Source: Brachybacterium faecium DSM 4810
GTDB taxonomy: Bacteria > Actinomycetota > Actinomycetes > Actinomycetales > Dermabacteraceae
Assembly (NCBI GenBank): GCA_000023405.1
Contig: CP001643.1
Span: 2,852,001 to 2,916,000, forward strand
DNA: 64,000 nt
Reading direction: 5' to 3'
Shown: positions 16,825 through 26,984 of the stretch, one piece after another
Numbering within the stretch: position 1 is the first letter of the stretch
Layout: each line of letters begins with the position of its first letter
Position numbers and translations under genes: made by a program
Notes under the pieces: generated by a model
What the model was told of the DNA's origin: nothing
The model's database searches: none
What the model saw: the letters and a program-made list of their open reading frames with translations, nothing else

Positions 16825-18152
16825 GTCGCGCCCGCGCGCCGGAACCGCCCTCGGGCGGGCGCGCTCCCCTGACCCCCACCACCGCGATCCCGATCACCGA
16901 ACGGGCCCGCGGGGCGGTGCGCGACTGGTTCTCCCGCGGCCTCTCGCGCGGCCGGGGCGACGCGCTCACCGTGGGCCGCGCCGCCATCGCCGCGAGCCTC
17001 GCCTACCTGATCAGCGGTTTCCTCTGGAGCCACGAGTACCCGTTCTTCGCCGCGATCGTCGCCTTCATCATCATCGGCTTCGGCATCGAGAAGAAGGTGC
17101 GCAAGATCGTCGAGATGTCCTGCGGGGTGATGCTCGGCGTGCTGCTGGGCGAGCTCGCCCGGGGCCTGCTCGGCTCCGGGACGTGGCAGATCCTCGTGGT
17201 GGTCTTCGGCGCCGGGATGCTCGCCCGCCTCATCGATTCCAGCAACCTGTTCGGCTTCCAGGTGGCGATCCAGTCGCTGCTGGTGATGATCATGCCCCAC
17301 ACCCCGTCGATGACCCCCGGCGGGCGGGTGCTGGACGCCCTGACCGGGGTGAGCGTCGCGATCGTCATCCACCTGCTGCTCTCGGGGGATCCGCGCCGCC
17401 TCCAGCGCCGTGCGGCGACCTCGTTCTACCGCGAGCTCGAGGGCACCTTGATCAACCTCGCGCTCGCGGCCCGCAGCGGCGACCGCGGGGTGGCCCAGGC
17501 GGCCCTGCGGAAGATCCGCGAGGTCTCCCAGAAGTACACCGACGAGTGGAAGCTCGCCAACGACGTGGCCGACGAGATCGCCACCTTCTCCCCCTCCGGG
17601 CTGCGCCACGCCGAGGATGTCGACCGCCTCCAGCACCTGCTGGTGGGCTCGGACCGCGCCATGCGCAACATGCGCGTCATCGCGCGGCGGCAGGTCGAGT
17701 TCCTCGAGGCCGTCCGCGGCGATGCGCACTCCACCCTCGCCGACGCCCTGCTCGCCGCACGGGACGCGGTGCTCGAGCTGAGCACGGCCGTCTCCCACGA
17801 GGACGTGGACTTCACCGAGGCCCGGCGGAAGCTGCGCCTGTACGGCTCCTACCTCACCCCGGAGATGCTGCTGCGCAACGACGAGGGCAAGCGGCCGGGC
17901 CGTGCCGGGCACTTCGAGGGCGTGACCCTCACCGTGCAGCTCCGCTCCCTCGCGATCGACCTGCTGCAGGCCACCGGGCTCAGCGCCGCGGAGGCGAAGC
18001 AGTTCCTGCCCAGCCTGGTCGTCGCCGCCGACGGCGACGCGATCGGCCCCCGCCCGATGACCATGGAGATGCGGGCCCTGGAGCCGCAGGCCACCACCGA
18101 GGCGCTCGAGCTGCTGATCACCGATCGCTCGGATCCGGACCGCCGCCGCTGA
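16821..18152 (+). CDS. FUSC family (aromatic acid exporter-like) membrane protein
   Basis: 443 aa. Residues 55-190 hold about five hydrophobic segments (ASLAYLISGFLW, FFAAIVAFIIIGFGIEKK, MLGVLLGELARG, LLVMIMPH, VSVAIVIHLLLSG), followed by a long soluble helical C-terminal half. This matches FUSC/YgaE-type proteins related to fusaric acid and p-hydroxybenzoate efflux pumps. Substrate unknown. It overlaps the preceding hypothetical gene by 4 bases. Confidence 0.8.
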   Translation: MSRARAPEPPSGGRAPLTPTTAIPITERARGAVRDWFSRGLSRGRGDALTVGRAAIAASLAYLISGFLWSHEYPFFAAIVAFIIIGFGIEKKVRKIVEMSCGVMLGVLLGELARGLLGSGTWQILVVVFGAGMLARLIDSSNLFGFQVAIQSLLVMIMPHTPSMTPGGRVLDALTGVSVAIVIHLLLSGDPRRLQRRAATSFYRELEGTLINLALAARSGDRGVAQAALRKIREVSQKYTDEWKLANDVADEIATFSPSGLRHAEDVDRLQHLLVGSDRAMRNMRVIARRQVEFLEAVRGDAHSTLADALLAARDAVLELSTAVSHEDVDFTEARRKLRLYGSYLTPEMLLRNDEGKRPGRAGHFEGVTLTVQLRSLAIDLLQATGLSAAEAKQFLPSLVVAADGDAIGPRPMTMEMRALEPQATTEALELLITDRSDPDRRR

Positions 18153-18272
18153 GCCCCGCAGCGGCGCGGCCCGTCGGCGCCGGGCGCCCGCCGGACCGGC
18201 GTCGTCGCCCCCGGCCGGGCGCGTCGCGGGCCGATCCCGGATCCGTCCAGCCGATGCCCGTATCCTGACGCG

Positions 18273-18590
18273 ATGATCGCCCTCATCCAGATGTGGATCT
18301 TCCTGCTGCTCGCCGTGGCCCTGCTCGCCGTGGAGGTCTGGGCCCTGATCAACGCCCTCCGCTTCCGGGCCGATGCCTACGTCGCCGCCGGGAAGCGCAC
18401 CAAGGTGTTCTGGGGCGTGCTCACCGGCGTCTCGGTGCTGCTGGGCTTCCTCTCGCTCCCCTACCCGGTGGGGCGCGGCGGCTCGATGCTGTTCATGATC
18501 GCCGGCGTGGTCATCGCGGGCATCTTCCTCGCCGATGTGCTGCCTGCCCTGAAGCGCGTCATGGGCCGCGCCGCCGGCAACCGCTGGTGA
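18273..18590 (+). CDS. DUF2516 family membrane protein
   Basis: 105 aa with three or four hydrophobic segments: IFLLLAVALLAVEVWALINA, FWGVLTGVSVLLGFLSL and LFMIAGVVIAGIFLADVLPAL. The layout, with the conserved WALINALRFRADAYVAAGK loop after helix 1, is that of actinobacterial DUF2516. Function unknown. ATG at 18273; 120 bases after the FUSC gene. Confidence 0.88.
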   Translation: MIALIQMWIFLLLAVALLAVEVWALINALRFRADAYVAAGKRTKVFWGVLTGVSVLLGFLSLPYPVGRGGSMLFMIAGVVIAGIFLADVLPALKRVMGRAAGNRW

Positions 18591-18595
18591 GAGCC

Positions 18596-18640
18596 CGCCC
18601 CGCCTGAGGACCGCCCCGCCTGAGGACCGCCCCACCGCCC
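18596..18640. repeat. Short tandem repeat CGCCCCGCCTGAGGAC
   Basis: Two and a half head-to-tail copies of a 16-base unit just after the DUF2516 stop codon. It is non-coding. Confidence 0.55.
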
Positions 18641-18696
18641 GCCGCAGCACCTCCGCCTCCGTTGCGGCGGAGCCTCGAGCGGCATAGCGTCGGGCC

Positions 18697-19068
18697 ATGA
18701 TCACCTCGATAGCCTCCGCCATCCTCTACGTCAGCGACCAGCAGGCGGCGCTGGAGTTCTACCGCGACGTCCTCGGCTTCGACGTCGTGAGGGATGCCGA
18801 GATGGGTGAGGAGTCGCGATGGCTCGAGCTCAGGCCCTCCGGCGCGCAGACCTCGATCGTCCTGGCCGCCGCCGCAGCCTTCGGGAAGCAGCCGGGCGAG
18901 GGCGCCTACCTCACCTTCGCCGCCGATGACGTCGCCGCGACCGTCGAGCAGCTGCGTGCGCGGGGAGCGAGCACGTCCGACGTCACGCGCGAGCCGTGGG
19001 GGACGTACGCGACGGTCGAGGCCCCCGACGGGCACATGCTGCAGTTCAACGAGCGGCCCCAGAACTGA
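18697..19068 (+). CDS. VOC (glyoxalase/bleomycin-resistance fold) protein
   Basis: 123 aa, a full vicinal-oxygen-chelate domain: AILYVSDQQAALEFYRDVLG at the start and the second beta-alpha unit FAADDVAATVEQLRARG, ending with the metal-binding-type DGHMLQFNE. Members are metal-dependent isomerases, dioxygenases or resistance proteins; which applies is not clear. It stands alone between DUF2516 and the convergent fba gene. Confidence 0.85.
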   Translation: MITSIASAILYVSDQQAALEFYRDVLGFDVVRDAEMGEESRWLELRPSGAQTSIVLAAAAAFGKQPGEGAYLTFAADDVAATVEQLRARGASTSDVTREPWGTYATVEAPDGHMLQFNERPQN

Positions 19069-19182
19069 CGGGCTCCGAGGGGCCTGCGGGGCCGCGGGAC
19101 GCAGCGCGGCGGTCACCGCCCCTGACCACCGCCGCCTGATCACCGTCCCGTGGCGAAGCATCCCGGGACAGGCCTGGACATG

Positions 19183-19216
19183 ACGGAACCCCGGAGCCGA
19201 AGCTCCGGGGTTCCGT
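19183..19216 (-). terminator. Terminator hairpin downstream of fba
   Basis: Perfect 15-bp arms (ACGGAACCCCGGAGC and complement) with a CGAA loop, 44 bases after the fba stop. T-rich tracts are weak on both sides. It lies between two convergent genes and may serve both. Confidence 0.75.
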
Positions 19217-19259
19217 GGTCGCGCAGGCTCCGCCTAGCGGCGGCTCAGCGGGCGACTGC

Positions 19260-20285
<1,026 letters not shown>

Positions 20286-20431
20286 GGGGCATTCTCCTTC
20301 GCTGAAGCAGTGGGCGACGGCCGGCGGTGAGGAGCACCGCGCAGGGCCGTCCGATCGCACCCATTGTTCCACAGCGGGCGGCGGCGGCCGGTTCCGGAGG
20401 TCCCCCGTGGACGGCGGCCGTGCGGGGAGCG

Positions 20432-21058
20432 TCAGCGCAGCGGCCCTGGAGGGAGGGTGGCGTGCTGCAGGATCCAGCTGTGCATCGCGATCGCGGCGGC
20501 GGCGGCGACGTTGATCGAGCGGGTGGAGCCGAACTGGGTGATGCCGACGACGAGCTCGGAGGCGGCGAGGAGCTCGGGGCTCACCCCGGGCCCCTCCTGC
20601 CCCACCACCAGCACGGCGTTGTGCGGCAGCGCGGTGCGTTCGATGGGCACAGCGCCCTCGACCAGGTCGATCGCGACCAGCGGCCGGCCCTGCTCTCGCG
20701 CCCAGGCGATGAGGTGCGCGGCGTCGGGGTGGTGGATCTCGTGCTGGTAGCGGTCGGTGACCATGGCGCCGCGGCGGTTCCAGCGGCGTCGGCCGACGAT
20801 GTGGAACGCGCCGACGGCGAAGGCGTTCGCGGTGCGGACCACCGAGCCGATGTTGGCGTCGTGCTCGAGGTTCTCGATCGCGACGTGCAGGTCGTGGCGG
20901 TGGGTGTCGAGCTCGGCGACGATCGCCTCGCGCCGCCAGTAGCGGAAGCGGTCCTCGACGTTGCGGCGGTCCCCGCCGGCCAGCAGCTCCGGATCCAGCC
21001 GCGGGTCCTCGGGCCAGGGCTCGGGGTGGGGGCCGACGCCGATCTCGCGCGCGCTCAC
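20432..21058 (-). CDS. SpoU/TrmH family RNA 2'-O-methyltransferase
   Basis: 208 aa SPOUT enzyme. Motif 1 (HDANIGSVVRTANAFAVG), motif 2 (VVGQEGPGVSPELL) and motif 3 (QFGSTRSINVAAAAAIAM) of the knotted SAM-binding domain are intact. There is a short N-terminal extension but no L30e-like substrate domain. Target RNA is unknown (tRNA Gm18 or rRNA). The start is GTG 21058, overlapping the DedA stop, so the genes are coupled. Confidence 0.88.
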   Translation of the reverse strand: MSAREIGVGPHPEPWPEDPRLDPELLAGGDRRNVEDRFRYWRREAIVAELDTHRHDLHVAIENLEHDANIGSVVRTANAFAVGAFHIVGRRRWNRRGAMVTDRYQHEIHHPDAAHLIAWAREQGRPLVAIDLVEGAVPIERTALPHNAVLVVGQEGPGVSPELLAASELVVGITQFGSTRSINVAAAAAIAMHSWILQHATLPPGPLR

Positions 21059-21741
21059 CGGCCCTCGCCTCCCTCGTTCCGCGGTGCCGCGAGCTCGTCG
21101 CGGTATTCCTCGTCCGGGTCGGGCAGGCCCAGCGCGCGGCGCTTCCGCTCCCGCAGCACCAGCCGGATCAGGAACGTCAGCGCCACCAGCGCCACGATCG
21201 CGTAGACCACGGTGGAGAAGACGTCGGTGTAGGGCTCGATGACGGTCCAGTTGCTGCCCATGACGTAGCCGATGGTCAGGAAGATCGCGTTCCAGAGGGC
21301 GCTGCCGGCGAGGGTGAGCAGGGTGAACGCGCCCACCGGCATCGCGTACAGGCCGGCCGGGATGGAGATGAGCGAGCGGATGCCGGGAACCATCCGGCCG
21401 AAGAAGATCGCCTTGTGGCCGTGGCGGTCCATGAACGCGACGGTCTTGTCGTAATCCTCCACGTGCAGCAGCGGCAGCCGGAGGAAGATCCGGCGCAGCC
21501 GCTCGGGGCCGAGCGCGCGGCCCAGCCCGTAGAGCACCCAGGCGCCGAGCACGGAGCCGCCGAGGGAGGCCAGCAGCATCACCCAGTAGGACTGGTGCGG
21601 CCCGGCCGCGGTCACCCCCGCGAGCGGCAGGATCACCTCGGAGGGGATCGGCGGGAACAGGTTCTCGAGGAAGATCAGCAGCAGGACGCCGAGGGCGCCG
21701 AGGCTGTCCATGGTCTCGACCGCCCAGTCGACGATGTTCAT
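21055..21741 (-). CDS. DedA family membrane protein
   Basis: 228 aa. Typical DedA/VTT elements: LIFLENLFPPIPSEVILPLAG near the start, GSVLGAWVLYGLGRALG, the FFGRMVPGIRSLISIPAG re-entrant loop and the C-terminal helices. DedA proteins act as membrane lipid (undecaprenyl phosphate, phosphatidylethanolamine) flippases or proton-dependent transporters. It is the first gene of a pair with the RNA methyltransferase. Confidence 0.92.
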   Translation of the reverse strand: MNIVDWAVETMDSLGALGVLLLIFLENLFPPIPSEVILPLAGVTAAGPHQSYWVMLLASLGGSVLGAWVLYGLGRALGPERLRRIFLRLPLLHVEDYDKTVAFMDRHGHKAIFFGRMVPGIRSLISIPAGLYAMPVGAFTLLTLAGSALWNAIFLTIGYVMGSNWTVIEPYTDVFSTVVYAIVALVALTFLIRLVLRERKRRALGLPDPDEEYRDELAAPRNEGGEGR

Positions 21742-21924
21742 GCAGGGCTCCTCGCGGGGGCGTGCTGGTGGCGGGACCGTCCTGGCGGTGAGCGGGCACG
21801 ACCCGGTCCGCGCCCATGGTAGGTGGTGGCGGAGCCGTCTCGAGTGACTGGGCGGTCACCTCCCCAGGACCTTCACGGAGGCTGTTCCACCTGCTCACGG
21901 CGCGTTCTGGGTCTACTCTGAGAC

Positions 21925-22863
21925 ATGACGTTCACCCCGGGCGCCGAGATCCGATCCGACAACGTCTCCGCCGCGGGCGGTGGGGGCGGATTCCGGCCGC
22001 CCGGCCGCGGGCGCGGTGGGGGTCGTGGTGGGGGTCGCGGGCTGAAGCTCGGCGGCGGCGGGGGCTGTGTGCTGCTGGTGATCGTGGTGATCTATGCGCT
22101 GATGGGCGGCAACCCGCTCGATCTCCTGGACGGCGGGGGCGGCTCGCGGGGTCCGGTGGCGGAGGGCGGCTCGCTGGACCACTGCCTCACCGGCGCGGAC
22201 GCGAACGAGCAGGACGACTGCCTGGTGCAGGCCACGATCGAGTCGGAGGACTCGCTGTGGTCGCAGCTGGGGCCCGAGGCCGGGGTGGAGTTCGTCGAGC
22301 CGCAGGGCCGGGTGTTCACCAGCACGGTCCAGACGGGCTGCGGCGCGGCCACGGCGGACGTCGGCCCGTTCTACTGCCCCGCCGATTCGACGATCTACGT
22401 GGACATCGCCATCTTCGACTCGCTCTCGGGCCGGTACGGGGCCGACGGCGGGCAGCTGGCGAAGATGTATGTGGTCGCCCACGAGTACGGCCACCACATC
22501 CAGCACCTCTCCGGGACGATGCAGGAGGCGGATCGCTCGCAGACGGGCCCGCAGTCAGGGGCGGTGCGGCTCGAGCTGCAGGCCGACTGCTACGCCGGGG
22601 TGTGGGCGCATCACGCGGCGAACACGGTGGACGATGCGGGCAACGCGATGCTGTCCCCGCTCACCGAGGAGGACATCGAGTCGGCGCTCTCGGCGGCGAA
22701 CGCGGTGGGCGATGACCACATCCAGGGCGAGGTCGCCGGCGGCGAGGTGCGCCCGGAGTCCTGGACCCACGGCTCCTCCGAGCAGCGCCGCGCCTGGTTC
22801 ACCACCGGCTACGAGCAGGGCACGGTGCCCTCCTGCGACACCTTCGCCGTCGACCAGGTCTGA
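21925..22863 (+). CDS. ypfJ: Neutral zinc metallopeptidase (YpfJ family)
   Basis: 312 aa. A Gly-rich cytosolic N-terminus, one membrane helix (CVLLVIVVIYALMGG, around residue 55), then the peptidase domain with the zinc motif HEYGH at residues 186-190 and a downstream RLELQADCYAGVWAH segment providing the third ligand. The family is membrane-anchored with an external catalytic domain; substrates are not known. A short duplication of the stop-codon region (22846-22881) follows the gene. Confidence 0.9.
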   Translation: MTFTPGAEIRSDNVSAAGGGGGFRPPGRGRGGGRGGGRGLKLGGGGGCVLLVIVVIYALMGGNPLDLLDGGGGSRGPVAEGGSLDHCLTGADANEQDDCLVQATIESEDSLWSQLGPEAGVEFVEPQGRVFTSTVQTGCGAATADVGPFYCPADSTIYVDIAIFDSLSGRYGADGGQLAKMYVVAHEYGHHIQHLSGTMQEADRSQTGPQSGAVRLELQADCYAGVWAHHAANTVDDAGNAMLSPLTEEDIESALSAANAVGDDHIQGEVAGGEVRPESWTHGSSEQRRAWFTTGYEQGTVPSCDTFAVDQV

Positions 22864-22939
22864 CGCCGTCGACCAGTTCTGATCGACGTGCTGGCGAGGG
22901 ACGAGCCGGCAGGAGATCAGACAGGAGGCAGCCTCTGGG

Positions 22940-23539
22940 TCAGATCTCCAGCTCGGAGATGTCGTAGGCGGCGAGGTAGCGGTGGCCGGCGGCTTCGACG
23001 GCCTCGCGCGAGGCCTCGGAGCGGTGGACGATCACGGCGACCGCGGCGATGTCGGCGCCGCCCTCGGCCAGCGCCTCGCACGCGGTGAGCACGCTGCCGC
23101 CGGTGGTGGAGGTGTCCTCCACCGCGACGACGCGGCGGCCGGTGACGTCGGGGCCCTCGATGCGTCGCTGCAGGCCGTGAGCCTTGTTGGCCTTGCGCAC
23201 CACGAAGGCGTCCAGCGGGTCGAGGTCCTCGTCGGCTGCGGAGGCGTGCAGGATCGAGGTGGCGACGGGATCCGCGCCGAGCGTGAGCCCGCCGACGGCC
23301 TTGACGCCGGGCACCAGGCCCTCACGGCGCAGGAGGTCCAGCATCACGCGGCCCACCAGCGGGGCGGCCTCGTGGTGGAGGGTGATGCGGCGCAGGTCGA
23401 CGTAGTGATCCGCCTCGGCACCCGAGGACAGCACGACGTGGCCGCGCACGACGGCGAGGTCCCTGATCAGCTCGCGGAGACGCTCGCGGGCGTCGGCGAT
23501 CGGCAGGGAGTGGGCGGGGGCGATGCGAGGGGCGGACAT
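22940..23539 (-). CDS. pyrE: Orotate phosphoribosyltransferase
   Basis: 199 aa, pyrimidine synthesis: orotate plus PRPP gives OMP. The PRPP-binding motif VVAVEDTSTTGGS and the catalytic-loop region RKANKAHGLQRRIEG are present, as is the early DHYVDLRR segment. Length is standard. It lies 50 bases downstream of the SDR gene on the same strand, so co-transcription is possible. Confidence 0.95.
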   Translation of the reverse strand: MSAPRIAPAHSLPIADARERLRELIRDLAVVRGHVVLSSGAEADHYVDLRRITLHHEAAPLVGRVMLDLLRREGLVPGVKAVGGLTLGADPVATSILHASAADEDLDPLDAFVVRKANKAHGLQRRIEGPDVTGRRVVAVEDTSTTGGSVLTACEALAEGGADIAAVAVIVHRSEASREAVEAAGHRYLAAYDISELEI

Positions 23540-23589
23540 GCCCGAAGAATAATCGACGACGCCGCTGCGCCGGGCTCCGCGTGTCGCCG

Positions 23590-24438
23590 CTACGCCTCGT
23601 CGTCCCGCTGCCAGGGGGCGCGCAGGGTGCGGCGCGAGGCGTTGCGGCGGGAGCGCCGCACGGAGCGGGAGTGCAGGCGGCGGTACCAGTCCGGCGAGGT
23701 CAGCGCGCGCACCAGCGGCCTGGGGGCGAGGCGGGAGAACTCCCCCGCGGTGCGGTACTTCACCGAGGGGATCGACAGCACCGCCCCCTTGGCGGTGTCC
23801 TTCAGCGCCTGCTCGACGACGTACGGCGCCTTGAGCCAGGTGATGCGCGGCAGTCCGTCCATGCTCATCGAGGCCCGTTCATGGAACTCGGTCTGCACGA
23901 AGCCGGGCAGCAGGGCGGTGGCGCTGACGCCGGTGCCCTGCAGCTCCATCGCGAGGGACTCGGTGAACACGGTGACCCAGCTCTTCGAGGCCGCGTACGG
24001 CCCGGCGGTGGTGTATCCGGCCAGCGAGCTGACGTTGAGGATCGCGCCGCGGCGGCGCTGCACCATCGTGCGCGCCGCGGCGTGGGAGAGCACGAGCACG
24101 GCGCGCATGAGCGTGTCCATCTGCGTCTCGTGGTCCTCGACGCCGATCTCGAGGAATCCGCCGCGCAGCCCGTAGCCGGCGTTGTTGACCAGGAGGTCGA
24201 TGCGCTCGACCGGGTCGGTGAGCCGGATCGCGATCCGTTCGAGCTGTTCGCGATCCGAGAGGTCCGCGGGCAGCACCTCCACCTGCACCCGGTGCACGTC
24301 GCGGATCTGTGCGGCGACCGCGCCGAGACGATCCTCGTCCCGGGCGACCAGCACGAGATCGTGCCCTGTCCCGGCCAGCTGCCAGGCGAATTCGAGACCC
24401 AACCCGGAGGTCGAACCGGTGACGAGTGCGCGCGCCAT
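23590..24438 (-). CDS. SDR family oxidoreductase
   Basis: 282 aa. TGSTSGLG cofactor motif near residue 7, NNAGYG, and the catalytic SSLAGYTTAGPYAASK with Tyr and Lys. The C-terminus is basic and extended (about 40 Arg-rich residues), as in the actinobacterial 'short-chain dehydrogenase' group next to pyrE. Substrate unknown. It is divergent from xth. Confidence 0.88.
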   Translation of the reverse strand: MARALVTGSTSGLGLEFAWQLAGTGHDLVLVARDEDRLGAVAAQIRDVHRVQVEVLPADLSDREQLERIAIRLTDPVERIDLLVNNAGYGLRGGFLEIGVEDHETQMDTLMRAVLVLSHAAARTMVQRRRGAILNVSSLAGYTTAGPYAASKSWVTVFTESLAMELQGTGVSATALLPGFVQTEFHERASMSMDGLPRITWLKAPYVVEQALKDTAKGAVLSIPSVKYRTAGEFSRLAPRPLVRALTSPDWYRRLHSRSVRRSRRNASRRTLRAPWQRDDEA

Positions 24439-24503
24439 GTGCTGAGTTTACGTCGCCCCGCCCCGGGCGGCGCGGAACGGCGCTCCCCCGTAGGATCGGC
24501 GGC

Positions 24504-25304
24504 ATGCGCATCGCGACCTGGAACATCAATTCACTGCGCGCCCGGATGGATCGGGTGCTCGCCTTCCTCGAGCGGCACGACGTGGACGTGCTGGCCCTGC
24601 AGGAGACCAAGGCCAAGCCGCAGCAGCTGGACCTCACGGCGCTGCAGGAGGCCGGGTACGAGGTCGCCGCGCACGGGCTGAACCAGTGGAACGGCGTCGC
24701 GCTGATCTCGCGCGTGGGCCTGTCCGATGTGCGCACCGAGCTGCCGGCGCTGCCGCTGTGGCCCGAGGACGAGACCGGCGTGGTCGAGGCCCGGGCGCTC
24801 GGCGGCCTGGTCGGCGACGGGCTGCGGATCTGGTCGCTGTACATCCCCAACGGGCGCGAGCTCGATCATCCGCACTACGACTACAAGCTGCGCTGGCTCG
24901 AGGCGCTGCGCGCCGAGGGTGCCCGAGAGCTCGCCGAGGACCTCTCCGCGAAGGTGGCGCTGGTGGGCGATTTCAACGTCGCGCCGCTGGATGAGGACGT
25001 GTGGGACATGGAGTTCTTCGACGGCAAGACGCATGTGAGCGAGCCCGAGCGGGCGGCGTTCCGGGCCGTGGTCGACGCCGGCTACGCCGACGTGGTGCGC
25101 GGCGACCACCCCGGCCCCGGCGTGTACACGTACTGGGACTACCAGCAGCTGCGCTTCCCGAAGCGGCAGGGCATGCGGATCGATTTCGTGCTCGGCTCCC
25201 CGAGCGTGCAGTCCGCGGTGACCGGCTCGTTCATCGACCGTGAGGAGCGCAAGGGCAAGGGCGCCTCGGATCATGCGCCCGTGGTGGTGGATCTGGACCT
25301 CTGA
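24504..25304 (+). CDS. xth: Exodeoxyribonuclease III (AP endonuclease)
   Basis: 266 aa, base-excision repair. The exonuclease/endonuclease/phosphatase fold motifs are complete: WNINSLRAR, LQETKAK, VGDFNVAPLDEDVWD, and the catalytic SDHAPVVVDL at the C-terminus. The start is ATG 24504, at the conserved MRIATWNINS; the open frame extends upstream into the divergent promoter. Confidence 0.95.
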   Translation: MRIATWNINSLRARMDRVLAFLERHDVDVLALQETKAKPQQLDLTALQEAGYEVAAHGLNQWNGVALISRVGLSDVRTELPALPLWPEDETGVVEARALGGLVGDGLRIWSLYIPNGRELDHPHYDYKLRWLEALRAEGARELAEDLSAKVALVGDFNVAPLDEDVWDMEFFDGKTHVSEPERAAFRAVVDAGYADVVRGDHPGPGVYTYWDYQQLRFPKRQGMRIDFVLGSPSVQSAVTGSFIDREERKGKGASDHAPVVVDLDL

Positions 25305-25721
25305 GTCCGCTCCGGCCCCCGCCCGCTCCGCCGTCCCGGCGGGGGCGCGCCGCCCCGCCCGAGGGCATGGAGGGGCCGTGACGCGCACAGGCTCCCGGAG
25401 CCACACGACCTGAGGCACACGAAGTGGAGCGGCGTCGCGATCTCTCGCGCCGCCGCTCCGGACGAACCCTCTGCATCGGGATCAGGCGTACACGTGATGT
25501 AGCTGCGGTGGCGCTTTCGACGCCTCACAGCCGGTCCGTTGCGGGGACCAGTCGTACGTGGGTTCCGATGCCGGTATTCGTCGTTGTGCAGATCACACTA
25601 CGCGCTTCGCGAGGGGTGTGCAAGCACCCTGCGGATCCCTCTTCTCCTCCCCACCCGCCGCCTGTCCACAGCAGGCGGGGCCGGCCTGTCGCGCGCTGGG
25701 AGCTGCGGCCACGATGGCCGC
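25305..25721. other. Upstream region of the Tad locus
   Basis: 417 bases without a credible gene. It contains a hairpin at 25426-25459 (terminator-like, after xth) and a less GC-rich stretch (25490-25620) that probably carries the promoter of the ssd-tadA operon. No -10/-35 pair can be assigned with confidence, and no conserved RNA fold was recognised. Confidence 0.5.
25426..25459 (+). terminator. Hairpin downstream of xth
   Basis: Arms GGAGCGGCG (25426-25434) and CGCCGCTCC (25451-25459), extended inward by CGCGA/TCGCG after one unpaired base on each side. The position fits a terminator for xth, although there is no T-run and it is about 120 bases from the stop. Confidence 0.45.
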
Positions 25722-26984
25722 ATGACCAGCACGATCACCAGCTCCTCCGAGGCGCGCGGCAGCGTTCCGGGACTCACCGGGCCCGCCGTGCCCACCGAGC
25801 CGGGCAGCCGGGGCGGGTCGACGCCGCGGCGCCGCCGCTCGCGGTTCCCCGACCCTGCCGGGCGCGGCCCCGCGCCGTCGTCCTCCGGGCGGCCGGTCGC
25901 CTGGTGGGCGGGGTCCGACGACGCCTCGCGGGAGGCGGTCCGCGACCACGCCACCGCCGTCGGCCTCGAGCTCGTCGACGCCCCCGGCCACCTCACCGGC
26001 GCCGGCGCGAGCACTCTCCATGCACACGGCCACAGCACGAGCAGCCCCGGAGAGCGCCGCGCTGACGGGGACAGCGCCGACGGGAGCGGGGTCGCCGATC
26101 CGGTCTGCACCGTGGTCGACGCCGCGGCGGTCGCCGGTGCCGAGGGGTCCATCGGGCACGGCCGTGCTCCCCTGCTCGTGGTGACCCGCGCGGCGGAGAT
26201 CCCCGCCGAGGTGTGGCGCGGCGCCCTCGCGGCCGGCGCCCACGCGGTGCTGCCGCTGCCGGCCGGCTCCGAGGAGCTGCTCTCCCACCTGGCGGAGCTC
26301 GCCCGGCCCCGGGCCTCCTCGCTGCTGGTGGGGGTCGTCGGAGGGTGCGGCGGGGCGGGGGCGTCGAGCTTCGCCGCACGCCTGGCGGCCGCGGCCCGCC
26401 CGCACGGCCCGGCGACGCTGATCGACGCCGACCCTCTGGGCGGGGGCACAGACCTCCTCGTCGAGGCACCGCCGCTGGACGGCATCCAGTGGCAGGACAC
26501 CGCCGCGCTGGGGCCGGAGGACGGCGAGGCGCTGAGCGCCGGGCTGCCGCAGGTGGACGAGGTGCGGATGCTCGTCGCGGGACAGGCCGCCGGTCCCGAC
26601 GCCCACACGCTCCCGCCGGTGCTGTCCACCCTCTCGCCGCTGGGCGGCACCGTCGTGGTGGATCTGAGCCCGTCCCTGGTCCCGGTCGCGGCCGATCACC
26701 TCCAGCAGCTGCTGGTCGTCGTGCCCGCCACCGATCACGCGGTGCGGGCGGCCTCCCGGAGGCTGCGGGCGTGGCGGCTGCCGCGCACCCTCGTGCATCT
26801 GGTGGTGCGGCGCAGCGGTCCTCTCGATCCCCGTGAGGTGGCGGAGGATCTGGCCCTGCCCCTGGCCGCCTCCTTCCGGGACTCGCCGCGCGGGGCGGTG
26901 CCGCTGCTGGACGTGCGGCGTCGCGGCGCCGATCGCGCGGCACGACAGCTGATGGCGCGCCTGCACGACGAGGCCGGATCATGA
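25722..26984 (+). CDS. ssd: Septum-site-determining Ssd / CpaE-like protein of the Tad locus
   Basis: 420 aa, of the 'helicase/secretion neighborhood CpaE-like' family. A disordered N-terminal 60 residues is followed by a receiver-like region and a MinD/ParA-type domain that begins VGVVGGCGGAGASSFAARL. The deviant Walker A lacks the usual GKT/S lysine; DADPLGGGTDLL is the conserved switch-like segment. Start ATG 25722 is preceded by a weak ribosome site. Its stop overlaps the tadA start by 4 bases. Expected role: positioning or regulating the Tad machine, or septum regulation as in mycobacteria. Confidence 0.85.
   Translation: MTSTITSSSEARGSVPGLTGPAVPTEPGSRGGSTPRRRRSRFPDPAGRGPAPSSSGRPVAWWAGSDDASREAVRDHATAVGLELVDAPGHLTGAGASTLHAHGHSTSSPGERRADGDSADGSGVADPVCTVVDAAAVAGAEGSIGHGRAPLLVVTRAAEIPAEVWRGALAAGAHAVLPLPAGSEELLSHLAELARPRASSLLVGVVGGCGGAGASSFAARLAAAARPHGPATLIDADPLGGGTDLLVEAPPLDGIQWQDTAALGPEDGEALSAGLPQVDEVRMLVAGQAAGPDAHTLPPVLSTLSPLGGTVVVDLSPSLVPVAADHLQQLLVVVPATDHAVRAASRRLRAWRLPRTLVHLVVRRSGPLDPREVAEDLALPLAASFRDSPRGAVPLLDVRRRGADRAARQLMARLHDEAGS

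Noticed and set aside
25580-25620. CRP/GlxR-like site (TGTGCAGATCACAC) before the Tad operon
   Set aside because: The half-sites are too close (13 instead of 16 bases overall) to match the known consensus.
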